Positions 52,273-61,872 of a stretch of DNA of 64,000 nt are shown one piece after another (within the stretch, counting starts at the first letter, position 1; each line of letters opens with the position of its first letter). Source of the stretch: Rahnella aceris (lineage in GTDB: Bacteria > Pseudomonadota > Gammaproteobacteria > Enterobacterales > Enterobacteriaceae); the NCBI RefSeq assembly GCF_011684115.1, contig NZ_JAADJV010000001.1, positions 1,488,001 to 1,552,000 on the forward strand. Direction: 5' to 3'. A program made the translations under genes and the position numbers. Below the pieces are notes generated by a model. The model saw only the letters and a program-made list of their open reading frames with translations. It had not been told where the DNA came from and did no database searches.

Positions 52273-52911
52273 CTATTTCGCCCCTGCCACAGCTTCGCGG
52301 GCAAGTGCAGTAATACGATCGTAATCACCGCTTTCCAGCGCATCGGCTGGCACCAGCCAGGATCCGCCGATGCACAGCACACTTTTCAGCGCCAGATAAT
52401 CGCGGTAATTCGCCAGTGAAATCCCGCCTGTCGGGCAAAAACGCACCTGCGGGAACGGACCACCGATCGCCTGCAATGCTTTCACCCCGCCGTTAGCTTC
52501 CGCCGGGAAGAATTTGAATTCGCGCAGACCGTGATCCAGACCCAGCATCAGTTCAGAAACGGTACTGATACCCGGGATCAGCGGAATGGAACCGGCGGTC
52601 GCGGCGGCAAGCAATTCGTCTGTCAGCCCCGGACTGATGGCAAACTGTGCGCCAGCGTCGGTGACATCTTGCAGTTGCTGCGCATTCAGCACAGTACCCG
52701 CGCCCAAAATCGCCTCCGGCACATCGCTGGCAATGGCACGAATGGCGTCCATCGCACAGGCGGTACGTAGCGTCACTTCCAGCACACGAACACCACCGGC
52801 CACCAGCGCTTTCGCCAGCGGAACCGCCTGTTCCAGTTTATTGATAACGATGACCGGCACAACCGGCCCCGCCGTCAGAATGTGTTCTGCGCTTGTTTTC
52901 CAGTTTTTCAT
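52273..52911 (-). CDS. eda: 2-keto-3-deoxy-6-phosphogluconate aldolase
   Basis: 212 residues, normal length. [31 protein letters not shown] with the catalytic Glu, GAGTVL and FKFFPAE with the Schiff-base Lys identify KDPG aldolase. It splits KDPG into pyruvate and glyceraldehyde-3-phosphate, the last Entner-Doudoroff step. It lies 27 bases downstream of edd and closes the gluconate operon. Confidence 0.96.
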   Translation of the reverse strand: MKNWKTSAEHILTAGPVVPVIVINKLEQAVPLAKALVAGGVRVLEVTLRTACAMDAIRAIASDVPEAILGAGTVLNAQQLQDVTDAGAQFAISPGLTDELLAAATAGSIPLIPGISTVSELMLGLDHGLREFKFFPAEANGGVKALQAIGGPFPQVRFCPTGGISLANYRDYLALKSVLCIGGSWLVPADALESGDYDRITALAREAVAGAK

Positions 52912-52938
52912 TCTTGTCTTCTCATCCGTTTCGATAAA

Positions 52939-54753
52939 TTAAAAAGTAATGCAGCAGGCGCCCTGTTCCGCGCCGGAAAGCTGGCTGCGCAAGGCACTGA
53001 ACAGCTCACGGCCACAACCGATATGTTCTGCGCTCAGATCAGGCTGATACGCTTTTCGTTCAGCCAGTTCGTCAGCATCAACACGCAATTCGAGTTCGCC
53101 GGTTCGCCCGTTGACGCGAATAATGTCGCCGTCACGCACTTTTGCTAACATGCCGCCGCTGAAAGCCTCCGGCGTCACGTGGATAGCAGAAGGCACTTTG
53201 CCGGAAGCGCCGGACAAACGACCGTCGGTGACCAGTGCGACACGGAATCCGCGATCCATTAATACGCCAAGCGGCGGCATCAGTTTATGCAGCTCAGGCA
53301 TGCCATTGGCCTGCGGCCCCTGAAAACGCACCACCACCACACAATCGCGGTTCAGCTTACCGGCCTCGAATGCCGGAACAATGTCATGCTGGCTTTCAAA
53401 TACCACCGCAGGGGCTTCGATAATCTGATTATCCGCAGGCACCGCCGAGGTTTTCATCACCGCACGCCCGAGATTACCCGACAACACTTTTGTGCCGCCG
53501 TGATGCTCAAACGGCTGTTGCACGCTGGCAATGACGTTTGTGTCGAGCGAATGCTCTGCGCCTTCGCGCCATGCCAGTTCGCCGTTTTCCAGCCACGGCT
53601 CCTGCGTGTAACGGTCTAATCCGAAACCAGCCACGGTGTTGACATCCTGATGTAACAGGCCATTTTTCAGCAATTCGCGCACTACCAGTTGCACGCCGCC
53701 CGCCGCCTGAAACTGGTTGATATCCGCCGGGCCGTTCGGGTAGATACGGCATAACGAAGGCACCGCATCGGACAACTCAGAGAAGTCATCCCAGTTGATG
53801 ACAATGCCTGCCGCACGCGCCATAGCGACCATGTGCATGGTCAGATTGGTGGAACCGCCGGTGGCTAACAGCGCAACAATGCCGTTCACCACGGTTTTCT
53901 CATTCACCATCTGACTGAGCGGCTGATAGTTGCCGGTGGTTTCGGCCAGACGGGTGACCTGACGTGCTGCCGAGTCGGTCAGTGCATCACGCAGCGCGCA
54001 ATCCGGCGGCACAAACGATGCACCCGGCAGATGCAGCCCCATCACTTCCATCACCATCTGATTGGTGTTGGCGGTGCCGTAAAATGTACAGGTGCCGATG
54101 CCGTGATACGACGCGGCTTCCGCTTCCAGTAATGCCTGACGGTCTACTTTGCCTTCGGTATAAAGCTGACGGATACGCACTTTCTCTTTGTTCGGCAAAC
54201 CGGTACTCATCGGCCCGGCGGGCACAAACACCGCAGGCAGATGGCCGAATGACAGCGCCGCCATCACTAAGCCCGGCACGATTTTGTCGCAGATACCCAG
54301 ATACAACGCCCCGTCGAACATGTTGTGTGAAAGGCCGATGGCCGCCGACATGGCAATCACGTCGCGACTCATCAGCGACAACTCCATGCCGTCCTGCCCT
54401 TGCGTGACACCGTCACACATTGCCGGTACGCCGCCCGCCACCTGACCGACCGCACCCACCGATTTCAGTGCGTCTTTCAGGCGTTGCGGGTAATGCTCGT
54501 AGGGCTGATGCGCCGACAGCATGTCGTTGTAGGCGGTAATAATGGCGATATCGCTGCGCACCATATTTTTCAGGGAATTCTTCTCATCCGGCTGACAGGC
54601 GGCAAAGCCATGCGCCAGATTGCCACAGGCCAGTTGCGCGCGGTGAACGGTTTGCGAACGGGCAGCATTCATACGCGCCAGATAGGCTTCACGGGTGGAT
54701 GCGGAACGGTTGATGATCCGCTGCGTGACACGGGCCACGGTGTTGTTAATCAT
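52939..54753 (-). CDS. edd: 6-phosphogluconate dehydratase
   Basis: 604 residues from ATG 54753 behind AAAGGGG; a longer frame adds 12 residues without a site. The N-terminal [20 protein letters not shown] and [14 protein letters not shown], plus MCDGVTQG, are the IlvD/Edd pattern with conserved cysteines for the 4Fe-4S cluster. Converts 6-phosphogluconate to KDPG. Sixteen bases downstream of the permease gene, same strand. Confidence 0.96.
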   Translation of the reverse strand: MINNTVARVTQRIINRSASTREAYLARMNAARSQTVHRAQLACGNLAHGFAACQPDEKNSLKNMVRSDIAIITAYNDMLSAHQPYEHYPQRLKDALKSVGAVGQVAGGVPAMCDGVTQGQDGMELSLMSRDVIAMSAAIGLSHNMFDGALYLGICDKIVPGLVMAALSFGHLPAVFVPAGPMSTGLPNKEKVRIRQLYTEGKVDRQALLEAEAASYHGIGTCTFYGTANTNQMVMEVMGLHLPGASFVPPDCALRDALTDSAARQVTRLAETTGNYQPLSQMVNEKTVVNGIVALLATGGSTNLTMHMVAMARAAGIVINWDDFSELSDAVPSLCRIYPNGPADINQFQAAGGVQLVVRELLKNGLLHQDVNTVAGFGLDRYTQEPWLENGELAWREGAEHSLDTNVIASVQQPFEHHGGTKVLSGNLGRAVMKTSAVPADNQIIEAPAVVFESQHDIVPAFEAGKLNRDCVVVVRFQGPQANGMPELHKLMPPLGVLMDRGFRVALVTDGRLSGASGKVPSAIHVTPEAFSGGMLAKVRDGDIIRVNGRTGELELRVDADELAERKAYQPDLSAEHIGCGRELFSALRSQLSGAEQGACCITF

Positions 54754-54769
54754 AATGTTGTCCCCTTTC

Positions 54770-56113
54770 TTAAAGCATCGTGAAAGCAATCATGCCGATG
54801 ATCCCGCCAGTCGTGCCGAGCAGGGTTTCCATCACCGTCCAGGTTTTCAGCGTTTGCAGTTCGCTGGCACCGGTGAACTTGCCGAATAACCAGAAACCGG
54901 CATCGTTCACGTGGCTGAGCACAATGGAACCGCCGGTAATGCAGATGGCGAGTGCGGCCAGCTGACCGCCGTTGAGCCCCATCTGATGGGTTACCGGCAA
55001 TACCAGCCCGACAGTGGTCAGACAGGCCACGGTGGCTGAACCCTGAATCACCCGTACCACTGCTGACAGTGCAAAACAGGCCACGGCAATCGGTAAGCCG
55101 GTGCCGATCATCGCGTCACCAATGGCCGGGCCGACGCCGGAATCCACCAGAATTTGTTTGAATACGCCACCCGCACCGGTCATCAGCAGGATGATCCCGG
55201 CGGGCTGAACGGCGGCTGAGCAAATGGCCAGCGTCTGTTCGTTGGTCATGCCGCGTGGTTTTGCCAGCCCGTAAATGACAATCAGGCAGGCAATCAGAAT
55301 GGCGGTAAACGGATGGCCGATAAACTCCAGCCAGTCGTGCAATGGCGTACCCGCCGTGACAAAGCGTGCGCCGATGGTTTTCATTCCCACCAACACCAGC
55401 GGACACAAAATCAGCGCCAGACTGAAACCGAATGACGGCAGGTTATCTTTGTTGAGCGTCGGGGCATTTTCTTCAACAGGCATCGGCCAGCTGACATGAC
55501 GGCTGATAAAATTGCCGTACAGCGGACCGGCGACCAGCATGCCGGCAATCGCGGCCACCAGACCGATGGCGATCATCCAGCCAAAATCGGCATTCATCTG
55601 CGACGCCAGCAGCATCGGGACCGGCCCCGGAAGCAGGAAACACGCCGCTGCCGCGACACCGGCAAATAACGGGATCGCCAGCCTGACGATGTTGCCGTCA
55701 GTACGGCGCGCCACCGCGAACACGATGCCAATCAGCAGCACAATCGCCACATCGAAAAACAGCGGCAAGGCGCAAACCAGCCCGGCAATCCCGAGAGCAT
55801 AATGGGCTTTGTTTTTGCCAAAACGATTCAGTAAATGGGCCGCAATTTGGTCAAGTGCGCCGACTTCATGCAGGATCTTGCCGAACATCGCCCCCAGCGC
55901 CACCACAATCGCCAGAAAACCCAGCGTGCTGCCCATGCCTTTCTGCATGGTGTCGGCAATGGTATTGACCGGCATGCCGGAGAAAATCCCGGCGGCAATC
56001 GACACCAGCATCAGCGCGACGAACGCGTGCATACGCACTTTCATCACCAGAAAAAGCAGCAGCAACACGGAGCCTGCTGCAGTACCGACTAAAGTTACTG
56101 TATTCACGCGCAA
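54770..56113 (-). CDS. Gluconate:H+ symporter, GntP family
   Basis: 447 residues with about twelve to fourteen hydrophobic segments. GSTLGFLAIVVALGAMFGKIL, LPLFFDVAIVLLIGIVF and GSATVACLTTVG are typical of GntP-family gluconate permeases (GntT/GntU). Translation overlaps gntK by ten bases. It is the importer that feeds GntK, Edd and Eda. Whether it corresponds to the high- or low-affinity E. coli type cannot be told by eye. Confidence 0.93.
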   Translation of the reverse strand: MRVNTVTLVGTAAGSVLLLLFLVMKVRMHAFVALMLVSIAAGIFSGMPVNTIADTMQKGMGSTLGFLAIVVALGAMFGKILHEVGALDQIAAHLLNRFGKNKAHYALGIAGLVCALPLFFDVAIVLLIGIVFAVARRTDGNIVRLAIPLFAGVAAAACFLLPGPVPMLLASQMNADFGWMIAIGLVAAIAGMLVAGPLYGNFISRHVSWPMPVEENAPTLNKDNLPSFGFSLALILCPLVLVGMKTIGARFVTAGTPLHDWLEFIGHPFTAILIACLIVIYGLAKPRGMTNEQTLAICSAAVQPAGIILLMTGAGGVFKQILVDSGVGPAIGDAMIGTGLPIAVACFALSAVVRVIQGSATVACLTTVGLVLPVTHQMGLNGGQLAALAICITGGSIVLSHVNDAGFWLFGKFTGASELQTLKTWTVMETLLGTTGGIIGMIAFTML

Positions 56114-56643
56114 TGCTCCTGTTGCTGAAAACTACGGATGTGTTGCAGGGTCTCTGCAATCACCGCATCAAGCGGCTGATGAATGCCGATGGTGATCACG
56201 TCACTTTCTTCAGCGCCAGGTTGTTCGAGTGCTGCAAACTGTGAGATCAGCATCTGCGATTTAAAAAAGTGCCCTTTGCGTGCGGCCATGCGTTCTTCGA
56301 TGACCGGGAATTCACCCTGTAAATAGATGAAAGACAGGTTGGCGTTACCTGCGCGCAGACGATCGCGGTAACGTTTTTTCAATGCCGAGCAGATGATGAC
56401 CGACACATTATTGGTACGCTGCATGGCAAACGCGGCATCATTGAGGGCGGCCAGCCACGGCGCGCGGTCGTCATCATTGAGGGCGTCACCGGCGGCCATT
56501 TTCAGGATATTACTGCGGGGATGTAAGAAATCGCCGTCAAGAAAACCGGCGGAAAGCTGGTGTGCCACGGCGTTGGCGACGGCTGATTTTCCGCTGCCTG
56601 ATACGCCCATAAACACATAAATTCGGTTCTGATCATTGTTCAC
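56104..56643 (-). CDS. gntK: Gluconokinase GntK
   Basis: 179 residues from GTG 56643, seven bases after AGGAG. This puts the N-terminus in register with E. coli GntK; a much longer frame upstream crosses the GntR operators and is not coding. P-loop MGVSGSGKSAVA, LDGDFLHPRSNI and CSALKKRYRD are diagnostic. Phosphorylates gluconate to 6-phosphogluconate. First gene of the gntK-permease-edd-eda operon. Confidence 0.95.
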   Translation of the reverse strand: MNNDQNRIYVFMGVSGSGKSAVANAVAHQLSAGFLDGDFLHPRSNILKMAAGDALNDDDRAPWLAALNDAAFAMQRTNNVSVIICSALKKRYRDRLRAGNANLSFIYLQGEFPVIEERMAARKGHFFKSQMLISQFAALEQPGAEESDVITIGIHQPLDAVIAETLQHIRSFQQQEHCA

Positions 56644-56729
56644 GGTTGCGCTCCTCGACTGGTTAAAAAACGCGAAAGACGGGTCAGTGGTTTTATTCGT
56701 TATGTCCACACTGTTCATGTTTATCCGCA

Positions 56730-56759
56730 ATGTTACCGGTAACATGTTATCGGTAACAT
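56730..56759. promoter_or_regulatory. Two tandem GntR operators
   Basis: ATGTTACCGGTAACAT (56730-56745, perfect palindrome) and ATGTTATCGGTAACAT (56744-56759) overlap by two bases. They match the known ATGTTA-N4-TAACAT operator of the LacI-type gluconate repressor GntR, which is not encoded in this window. Confidence 0.88.
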
Positions 56760-57137
56760 TATCAGAGGCTTTTTCACGCGTGACAATCTGCCCGTGCAGG
56801 GGAAAAGCATAAATGTGATCTGCTTCAAAGTTAATTATTAGCAATGAAACATATTTCGGACGGGGGTTAACAGATGGATAACATGCGCAGGCGAAACGAA
56901 AAGTATGTGATTGCTATTACTGTGTACAAAACCTCCGGCACAAAAGACTAAAAACCGCACCGGTTGCTTAATTTTTTCTTCCCTCCTTGTAATTATTGAC
57001 TTCCTTGTCTATTACTAAATGGCAGTGATAACTCACTCTTTTAAACAGTGAGTTATTGATTAACAGGGTTTCACTAAATAAACAGCTTTCTATTACTTTC
57101 CTTCAATTTACTGGGCAATTTAAAATCTGAGGATTAC

Positions 57138-57416
57138 ATGAAAATATCTAAAGCTCTGCTGGCAGTGGCTGTGATGGGCTGTGTCTCTTTCAGCACTTAT
57201 TCTGCTGAATTAATGAAGAAAATAGATTTTGAAAAAGTGGCTTCTGAGTATACCAAAGTCGGCTCTGTGACCACCTCAAATAAAACCTCGCAGTCCGGCG
57301 CCATTGAAGATCTTTCTAAGAAAGCCGATAAAAAAGGCGGCGATGTATTTGTATTAACCTCCGGTAATACCAACAATAAAATTCACGGTACTGCTGACGT
57401 TTATAAGAAAAAATAA
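57138..57416 (+). CDS. DUF1471 (YdgH/BhsA/McbA-like) small periplasmic protein
   Basis: 92 residues. Signal peptide [20 protein letters not shown] ends at YSA-E. The mature part has the DUF1471 pattern: [20 protein letters not shown], then a [11 protein letters not shown] strand and [11 protein letters not shown] at the end. Family members are stress-induced envelope proteins linked to biofilm and acid or metal stress. Good GAGGA site before the ATG and a terminator behind it; monocistronic. The 56845-57137 gap upstream is AT-rich promoter sequence. Confidence 0.85.
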   Translation: MKISKALLAVAVMGCVSFSTYSAELMKKIDFEKVASEYTKVGSVTTSNKTSQSGAIEDLSKKADKKGGDVFVLTSGNTNNKIHGTADVYKKK

Positions 57417-57451
57417 GTATTTTGTTTTCTGCACAATAAGCAATAAAAAGA

Positions 57452-57475
57452 AGCCTGCAAATTTGCGGGCTTTTT
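57452..57475 (+). terminator. Intrinsic terminator after the DUF1471 gene
   Basis: A stem AGCCTGCAA/TTTGCGGGCT (one G-T pair) followed by TTTTT. Confidence 0.85.
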
Positions 57476-57486
57476 AATGGACGATT

Positions 57487-57633
57487 ATGCTGCTGTCGGC
57501 TCCGCTGATGCTGGTTATTATCGGGCTGGGATCGTTTGCCGTGCGCGAAAACCATTCGCTGACAATTTTAAAGGAAGGCAATATTCCGCCGGTGCCCTGC
57601 ACCCTGATTGCGCTGGTGAACGGCGAGTCATAA
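57487..57633 (+). CDS. Possible 48-aa hydrophobic small protein or gene remnant
   Basis: ATG 57487 opens 48 codons: a hydrophobic start (MLLSAPLMLVIIGLGSF), then VRENHSLTILKEGNIPPVPC. Coding-like base composition but no good ribosome-binding site. A stop codon sits just upstream in frame, and the start lies only twelve bases after a terminator. It may be the 3' end of a lost membrane-protein gene. I do not recognise it. Confidence 0.3.
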   Translation: MLLSAPLMLVIIGLGSFAVRENHSLTILKEGNIPPVPCTLIALVNGES

Positions 57634-57636
57634 AAA

Positions 57637-57658
57637 AATCCACGCTTTCACGTGGATT
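57637..57658 (-). terminator. Intrinsic terminator of the CopD-like gene
   Basis: An AATCCACG/CGTGGATT stem followed on the minus strand by a run of T (TTTTTTT in the transcript sense). Starts 22 bases after the stop codon at 57681. Confidence 0.88.
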
Positions 57659-57680
57659 GAGTTTTGCGGGAAACCGGATG

Positions 57681-58112
57681 TCAGAAAGGCCTGATTATCG
57701 CCAAAATACCAATGAGGATCACACCGACAATAATTACCGCGCTGGCGTTGCGCACCAGCGCGAAATCTTTCACCGGCTGACCGGTGGCGCGACGACGTAA
57801 ATCGCCGGAAAGCAGCCCGTGCAGCGCGGAGAGAACCAGCACCACCACCATTTTTATCAGCAGCCAGGCATGGGGGAATTTGCCATAACTGACGATCATC
57901 ACGATGCCCGCCACCCACAACAGGATCATCGCCGGGCTGGTGACACTGCGCGTCCATTTGCGCACGGTTTCCAGTAACAACGTCTGCCCTGCACTTCCCG
58001 CAGTACCGGATGTCCGCGAACAGGCCATCGATACCAGCGCCATCGCCAGCATGCCGCCAATCCACAATACGCCCGCAATCACGTGCAAGGCGTTGAGCCA
58101 TTCATGAAGCAT
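57681..58112 (-). CDS. CopD-like four-helix membrane protein
   Basis: 143 residues from ATG 58112 behind GGAGGG. Four hydrophobic helices; the first holds LNALHVIAGVLWIGGML, with the His and the WxGG signature of the CopD/HemJ-like group. Others include SPAMILLWVAGIVMIVSYG and HAWLLIKMVVVLVLSALHG. Such proteins are linked to copper import or heme-dependent electron transfer. No copper gene is adjacent, so the role is open. Confidence 0.72.
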   Translation of the reverse strand: MLHEWLNALHVIAGVLWIGGMLAMALVSMACSRTSGTAGSAGQTLLLETVRKWTRSVTSPAMILLWVAGIVMIVSYGKFPHAWLLIKMVVVLVLSALHGLLSGDLRRRATGQPVKDFALVRNASAVIIVGVILIGILAIIRPF

Positions 58113-58267
58113 TTTTATCCCTCCGGAAGTTAACAATAATTCTGCCTGCCGCAGATGACCTCAACCTGCTGTCTCTCCACAACTTTTAGCGGATTATGGC
58201 GGTTTCCCACACGAAAGGCACGGTTAAGTCGTCACTTTTTCTTATTCTCAGCCGGTGTTTACATTGA

Positions 58268-58289
58268 GTAGGTAGACTGGTATACCTAC
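58268..58289. promoter_or_regulatory. Candidate TetR operator
   Basis: Inverted repeat GTAGGTA (58268-58274) and TACCTAC (58283-58289), 30 bases before the TetR-type start. Likely autoregulatory site controlling both tetR-type and eamA-type genes. Confidence 0.6.
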
Positions 58290-58318
58290 AAGCAAGATGA
58301 ACAACACGAGTAAAAAAG

Positions 58319-58906
58319 ATGTCCACCACAGACTCCTCTCCTGAAAGCGCCCGCGACCGGCTTCTCGGTGCCGCCCGGGTTCTGTTTTATAACAACGGCA
58401 TTGCTGCGACCGGGATTGACGCAATCATCAAACGTGCCGGTGTCGCCAAAAAAAGCCTCTACAACAATTTCGAATCCAAGGCCGAACTGGTCGCGACGTA
58501 CATTGAAATACGTCATGACGAATGGCTGGAGCTGTACGCCCGGCGTGTTGAAAAAGCTAAAACACCGAAAGAAAAAGTGCTCGCCGTGTTTCAGGCGTAT
58601 GACGATCACGCTGAATTTGCCTATGAACACGGCTTTCGTGGCTGCGGGTTACTGAATGCCGCCGCCGAACTGCCCGCCGGAGCGCCCGGCAGGCAGGCCG
58701 TGCGCGGGCATAAAGAACATGTTGAAGCTATCGTGACTGCGCATCTTCTCGAACTGTTCCCCACTGACGAGGCCAAAGCCCGCCTGATGGCGCGGCATTT
58801 TTCATTTTTACTGGAAGGCGCGATTTCGCGTGCAGGTCTGGAAGGCAACGGTCAATGTGTCCGTCAGGCGATGGACATGGCGACCTCAATGATGGAGGCG
58901 CCATGA
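58319..58906 (+). CDS. TetR-family transcriptional regulator
   Basis: 195 residues. N-terminal helix-turn-helix ARVLFYNNGIAATGIDAIIKRAGVAKKSLYNNFESKAEL is textbook TetR. The C-terminal ligand domain carries the FAYEHGFRGCGLLNAAAEL segment seen in the YcdC/AcrR-type branch. Its stop overlaps the exporter start (ATGA), so regulator and EamA protein are translated together. Confidence 0.9.
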   Translation: MSTTDSSPESARDRLLGAARVLFYNNGIAATGIDAIIKRAGVAKKSLYNNFESKAELVATYIEIRHDEWLELYARRVEKAKTPKEKVLAVFQAYDDHAEFAYEHGFRGCGLLNAAAELPAGAPGRQAVRGHKEHVEAIVTAHLLELFPTDEAKARLMARHFSFLLEGAISRAGLEGNGQCVRQAMDMATSMMEAP

Positions 58907-59829
58907 CGATAACGCCTCGTGAACGCATGACGGGCGTACTCGCCGTGGTATTTGCTTCCGTTCTGTGGGGATCGACCGGCACGGCGGCGACATTTGCGCC
59001 CGACGTCAGCCCGCTGGCGATCGGCGCAGTGGCCATGGGGCTGGGCGGATTGTTGCAGGCGCTGATTTCCGCCAGAAGGATAGTCACCAGCCGGGTAACT
59101 CTGGTGAACAACGCACGCATGTTATTTACCGGCGCACTGGCGGTCGCAGTTTATCCGCTGGCGTTTTACGCCTCGATGCACCTGGCGGGCGTCACGGTCG
59201 GTACCGTGATTTCCCTCGGTTCTGCGCCGCTGTTATCCGCACTGATTGAATATTATCTCGACGGACAACGTCTCACCCGCCGCTGGATGACCGGCGCCGC
59301 CATTGGCGTGGCGGGTATGGTGTTACTTTGCGTCGGTGAAAGTGGCAGTCACTCCACCGCCGGTCAGGGCGACCACGCGATAGCCGGTGTGGTACTCGGG
59401 CTGATTGCCGGACTGACCTACGCGCTTTATGCCTGGGCGGCGCGTCATTTAATGCAGCGCGGCGTCCCTTCCCGCGCAGCAATGGGCGCCACGTTCGGGC
59501 TGGGCGGTTTACTGCTGATGCCGGTGCTGTGGGTGACCGGCGCGCCCCTTCTGGCGTCATGGAATAACGCCGCGGTCGGCGCGTACATGGCGCTTATCCC
59601 GATGTTTGTCGGTTATGTCTGTTTTGGTTATGCCCTGGCACGCATTCCGGCCAGCATGGCCACCACCATCACCCTGCTGGAACCGGCGGTCGCCGCCGTG
59701 CTGGCGGTGGTGATTGTGGGCGAACGCCTGCCGCCGCTGGGCTGGACAGGTATCGGGCTGGTGGTTGCCTGCCTGATTTTTATCACCGTGCCGCTGAAAA
59801 GACGCGCAACCTTACCGGTTTCTGCCTGA
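58903..59829 (+). CDS. EamA-family (DMT) transporter
   Basis: 308 residues with about ten hydrophobic segments in two EamA repeats. VLAVVFASVLWGSTGTAATF begins repeat 1 and LGLIAGLTYALYAWAARH begins repeat 2. ARIPASMATTITLLEPAVAAVLAVVIVGERLPPLGWTGIGLV is the family C-terminus. Probably exports a metabolite or drug under TetR control. ATG 58903 overlaps the regulator stop. Confidence 0.9.
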   Translation: MTITPRERMTGVLAVVFASVLWGSTGTAATFAPDVSPLAIGAVAMGLGGLLQALISARRIVTSRVTLVNNARMLFTGALAVAVYPLAFYASMHLAGVTVGTVISLGSAPLLSALIEYYLDGQRLTRRWMTGAAIGVAGMVLLCVGESGSHSTAGQGDHAIAGVVLGLIAGLTYALYAWAARHLMQRGVPSRAAMGATFGLGGLLLMPVLWVTGAPLLASWNNAAVGAYMALIPMFVGYVCFGYALARIPASMATTITLLEPAVAAVLAVVIVGERLPPLGWTGIGLVVACLIFITVPLKRRATLPVSA

Positions 59830-59869
59830 AAAAATGGCTCCCGCAGGAGTACCCGCAGGAGCCATTTTT
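59830..59869. terminator. Bidirectional terminator
   Basis: A 12-bp stem (AAAAATGGCTCC and its complement) between convergent EamA and alcohol dehydrogenase genes, with A- and T-runs at the two ends. Confidence 0.85.
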
Positions 59870-59889
59870 GTCTTCATTGCTGCGGCAGA

Positions 59890-60948
59890 TTACACCGCCG
59901 CAGGCGCGGTCAGGGAAGCCATATCAATCACAAAACGATAGCGCACATCGGCTTTTTCCATACGCTCAAACGCTTCGTTAATTTCATCCATGCGGATCAT
60001 TTCACAATCCGGCAGAATGTTTTTCTCAGCACAGAAGTCGAGCATTTCCTGCGTTTCACGGATGCCGCCGATTGGCGAACCGGCCACGCGACGACGGCCT
60101 AACAACAGCGGTACGGTGTTGAATTCTTCCATCGGCCCGACCTGCCCGACCAGCACCAGCGTACCGTCCACATCCAGCAACGGCAGGTACGGCGTGACGT
60201 CATGTTTGACCGGCACGGTATCGATGATCAAATCAAAATGATCGTGTGCCTGCGCCATCGCGTCACTGTCGGCGCTGACCAGCAGACGGCTTGCACCTAA
60301 TTCCAGCGCATCGGCTTCTTTGGCATTTGAACGGCTCACCACCGTAACATCTGCACCCAGACCGACCGCCAGTTTGACCGCCATATGGCCCAGACCGCCC
60401 AGACCAATCACGCCCACACGGCTGCCCGGCCCGACGTTCCAGGTTTTCAGCGGCGACCAGGTGGTGATACCGGCGCACAGCAGCGGCGCGGCTTTGGAGA
60501 GATCTAACCCTTCCGGCATACGCAGACAAAACTCCTCGCGCACCACTAAATGCTTGGAGTATCCGCCCTGCGTCGGCTCTTTGGTGAAACGATCATAACC
60601 GGCGTAAGTCCCGGTGTTACCTTCGCGGCACAACTGTTCTTCACCTTTTTTACACTGATCGCATTCCTGACAACTGTCTACCATGCAACCGACGGCAACA
60701 TGATCGCCCGGTTTGTAGCGGGTGACGCCTTTACCGATACTGGTGACACGTCCGACGATTTCATGGCCGGGAACAATCGGATAATAGCTCCAGCCCCAGT
60801 CATTTCTTGCGGTATGTAAATCGGAATGGCAAACGCCGCAATACAGAATTTCCATTGCGACATCGTTATCACGCAGGCCGCGGCGTTCAAACGTAAACGG
60901 CGCCAGCGGTTTTTTAGGATCGTAAGCAGCAAATCCAACAGTTTTCAT
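59890..60948 (-). CDS. Zinc-dependent NAD(P) alcohol dehydrogenase, YahK-like
   Basis: 352 residues. Catalytic zinc site CGVCHSDLH and GHEIVG; structural zinc site with four Cys in the SCQECDQCKKGEEQLC segment; cofactor loop VIGLGGLGHMAVK; SRSNAKEADALELGA after the second strand suggests NADP preference. This is the cinnamyl-alcohol-dehydrogenase-like branch that includes E. coli YahK and reduces broad-range aldehydes. ATG 60948 follows AGGAG. Monocistronic. Confidence 0.93.
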   Translation of the reverse strand: MKTVGFAAYDPKKPLAPFTFERRGLRDNDVAMEILYCGVCHSDLHTARNDWGWSYYPIVPGHEIVGRVTSIGKGVTRYKPGDHVAVGCMVDSCQECDQCKKGEEQLCREGNTGTYAGYDRFTKEPTQGGYSKHLVVREEFCLRMPEGLDLSKAAPLLCAGITTWSPLKTWNVGPGSRVGVIGLGGLGHMAVKLAVGLGADVTVVSRSNAKEADALELGASRLLVSADSDAMAQAHDHFDLIIDTVPVKHDVTPYLPLLDVDGTLVLVGQVGPMEEFNTVPLLLGRRRVAGSPIGGIRETQEMLDFCAEKNILPDCEMIRMDEINEAFERMEKADVRYRFVIDMASLTAPAAV

Positions 60949-61047
60949 CAGTAAACTCCTGAGTCGTTAATGACCCGTTAACTATAGAATTTACCGCCGA
61001 AGTCACAAGCCACAGTCCTCCTGAATCCTTGCCTGATCCTGTTCAGT

Positions 61048-61800
61048 TTATTTCTTAAAGCTGCCAAACATTTTGTAGCGCCCGCCCGGATACAACAACC
61101 GTGCGCAGGTCACCACTTTTTCATGATGCCAGGTGCGGCGCAGGGTTTGCAGGCACGGCTCGGTCTGATGAATATTCAGCAGGCGCTGTTCGTCGTGGCT
61201 GGCCATCACCGCTTCAATGGTATGTTCGCCCGCCGTCAGCGGTGCCAGTTGGGTCAGATAGGCGAAAGGCGTGGTTTTAGTGAAATCCTGGTGTAAATAC
61301 AAGGGGGCGATGTCCGGATTCACCAGCCGGTCTTCCAGTTGCACCGGAATGTCATTTTCGTAATGCACAATCACCGAATGAAACAACACCACGCCGGGCA
61401 GCAGCATAAATTTCATCGCCATGCTGTCACCGGCAATTTGCTTACCCAGTTGCAACACGCGGGAGGTATGAAAGTGCCCGCGGCTCTTAATTTCGTCAGA
61501 AATGTTATTCACTTCCAGCATCGGCGTGAACGCTTTCATTTCATTGACAAAGGTGCCGACGCCCTGCAAACGCAGCAGATAGCCCTCCGTGGTTAACTCG
61601 CGCAGTGCCCGGTTTATGGTCATCCGGCTGAACCCCAGCTCGGCGACCAGTTCACTTTCTGACGGCACGCGCTGATGCGGTTGCCAGTGTCCGTGCAGGA
61701 TCTGATTAATGATCCCCTGTTTCACCTGCTTATACAGCGGAGAAGGCTCGTCTCCGGCATCCGCAATGACTTCTGATAGCGTTCTGTTTGATGACATCAT
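61048..61800 (-). CDS. HutC-type GntR-family regulator
   Basis: About 250 residues from ATG 61800 (or 61797) behind AAGG. Winged helix PLYKQVKQGIINQILHGHWQPHQRVPSESELVAELGFSRMTINRALREL and a UTRA effector domain ending LLYPGGRYKMFGSF match the HutC branch closely. HutC represses histidine utilisation through urocanate, but no hut gene is here. It lies downstream of acyl-CoA genes on the same strand, so the effector may be a CoA-pathway intermediate. A hut cluster outside the window is the alternative. Confidence 0.85.
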   Translation of the reverse strand: MMSSNRTLSEVIADAGDEPSPLYKQVKQGIINQILHGHWQPHQRVPSESELVAELGFSRMTINRALRELTTEGYLLRLQGVGTFVNEMKAFTPMLEVNNISDEIKSRGHFHTSRVLQLGKQIAGDSMAMKFMLLPGVVLFHSVIVHYENDIPVQLEDRLVNPDIAPLYLHQDFTKTTPFAYLTQLAPLTAGEHTIEAVMASHDEQRLLNIHQTEPCLQTLRRTWHHEKVVTCARLLYPGGRYKMFGSFKK

Positions 61801-61844
61801 TCCTGCCTTGTATGTCGCACGGCGCACGGCGGCTGGCGTATTTC

Positions 61845-61872
61845 ACCGGACGTTATTTACCGGACGTTATTT
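61845..61872. repeat. 14-bp tandem duplication at the enoyl-CoA hydratase 3' end
   Basis: ACCGGACGTTATTT occurs twice back to back. The second copy contains the stop codon of the hydratase gene, so the duplication lies at and just past the gene end. Confidence 0.85.

Noticed and set aside
56644..56844. A 67-residue N-terminal extension of GntK
   Set aside because: The extension crosses two GntR operators and aligns with nothing in GntK, while GTG 56643 has an ideal AGGAG and matches the known N-terminus.
56925..56955. A CCTCCGGCACAAAAG stretch resembling the dispersed repeat 5' box
   Set aside because: Only the inner part of the box matches and no stem or 3' box follows, so it was not counted as a copy.
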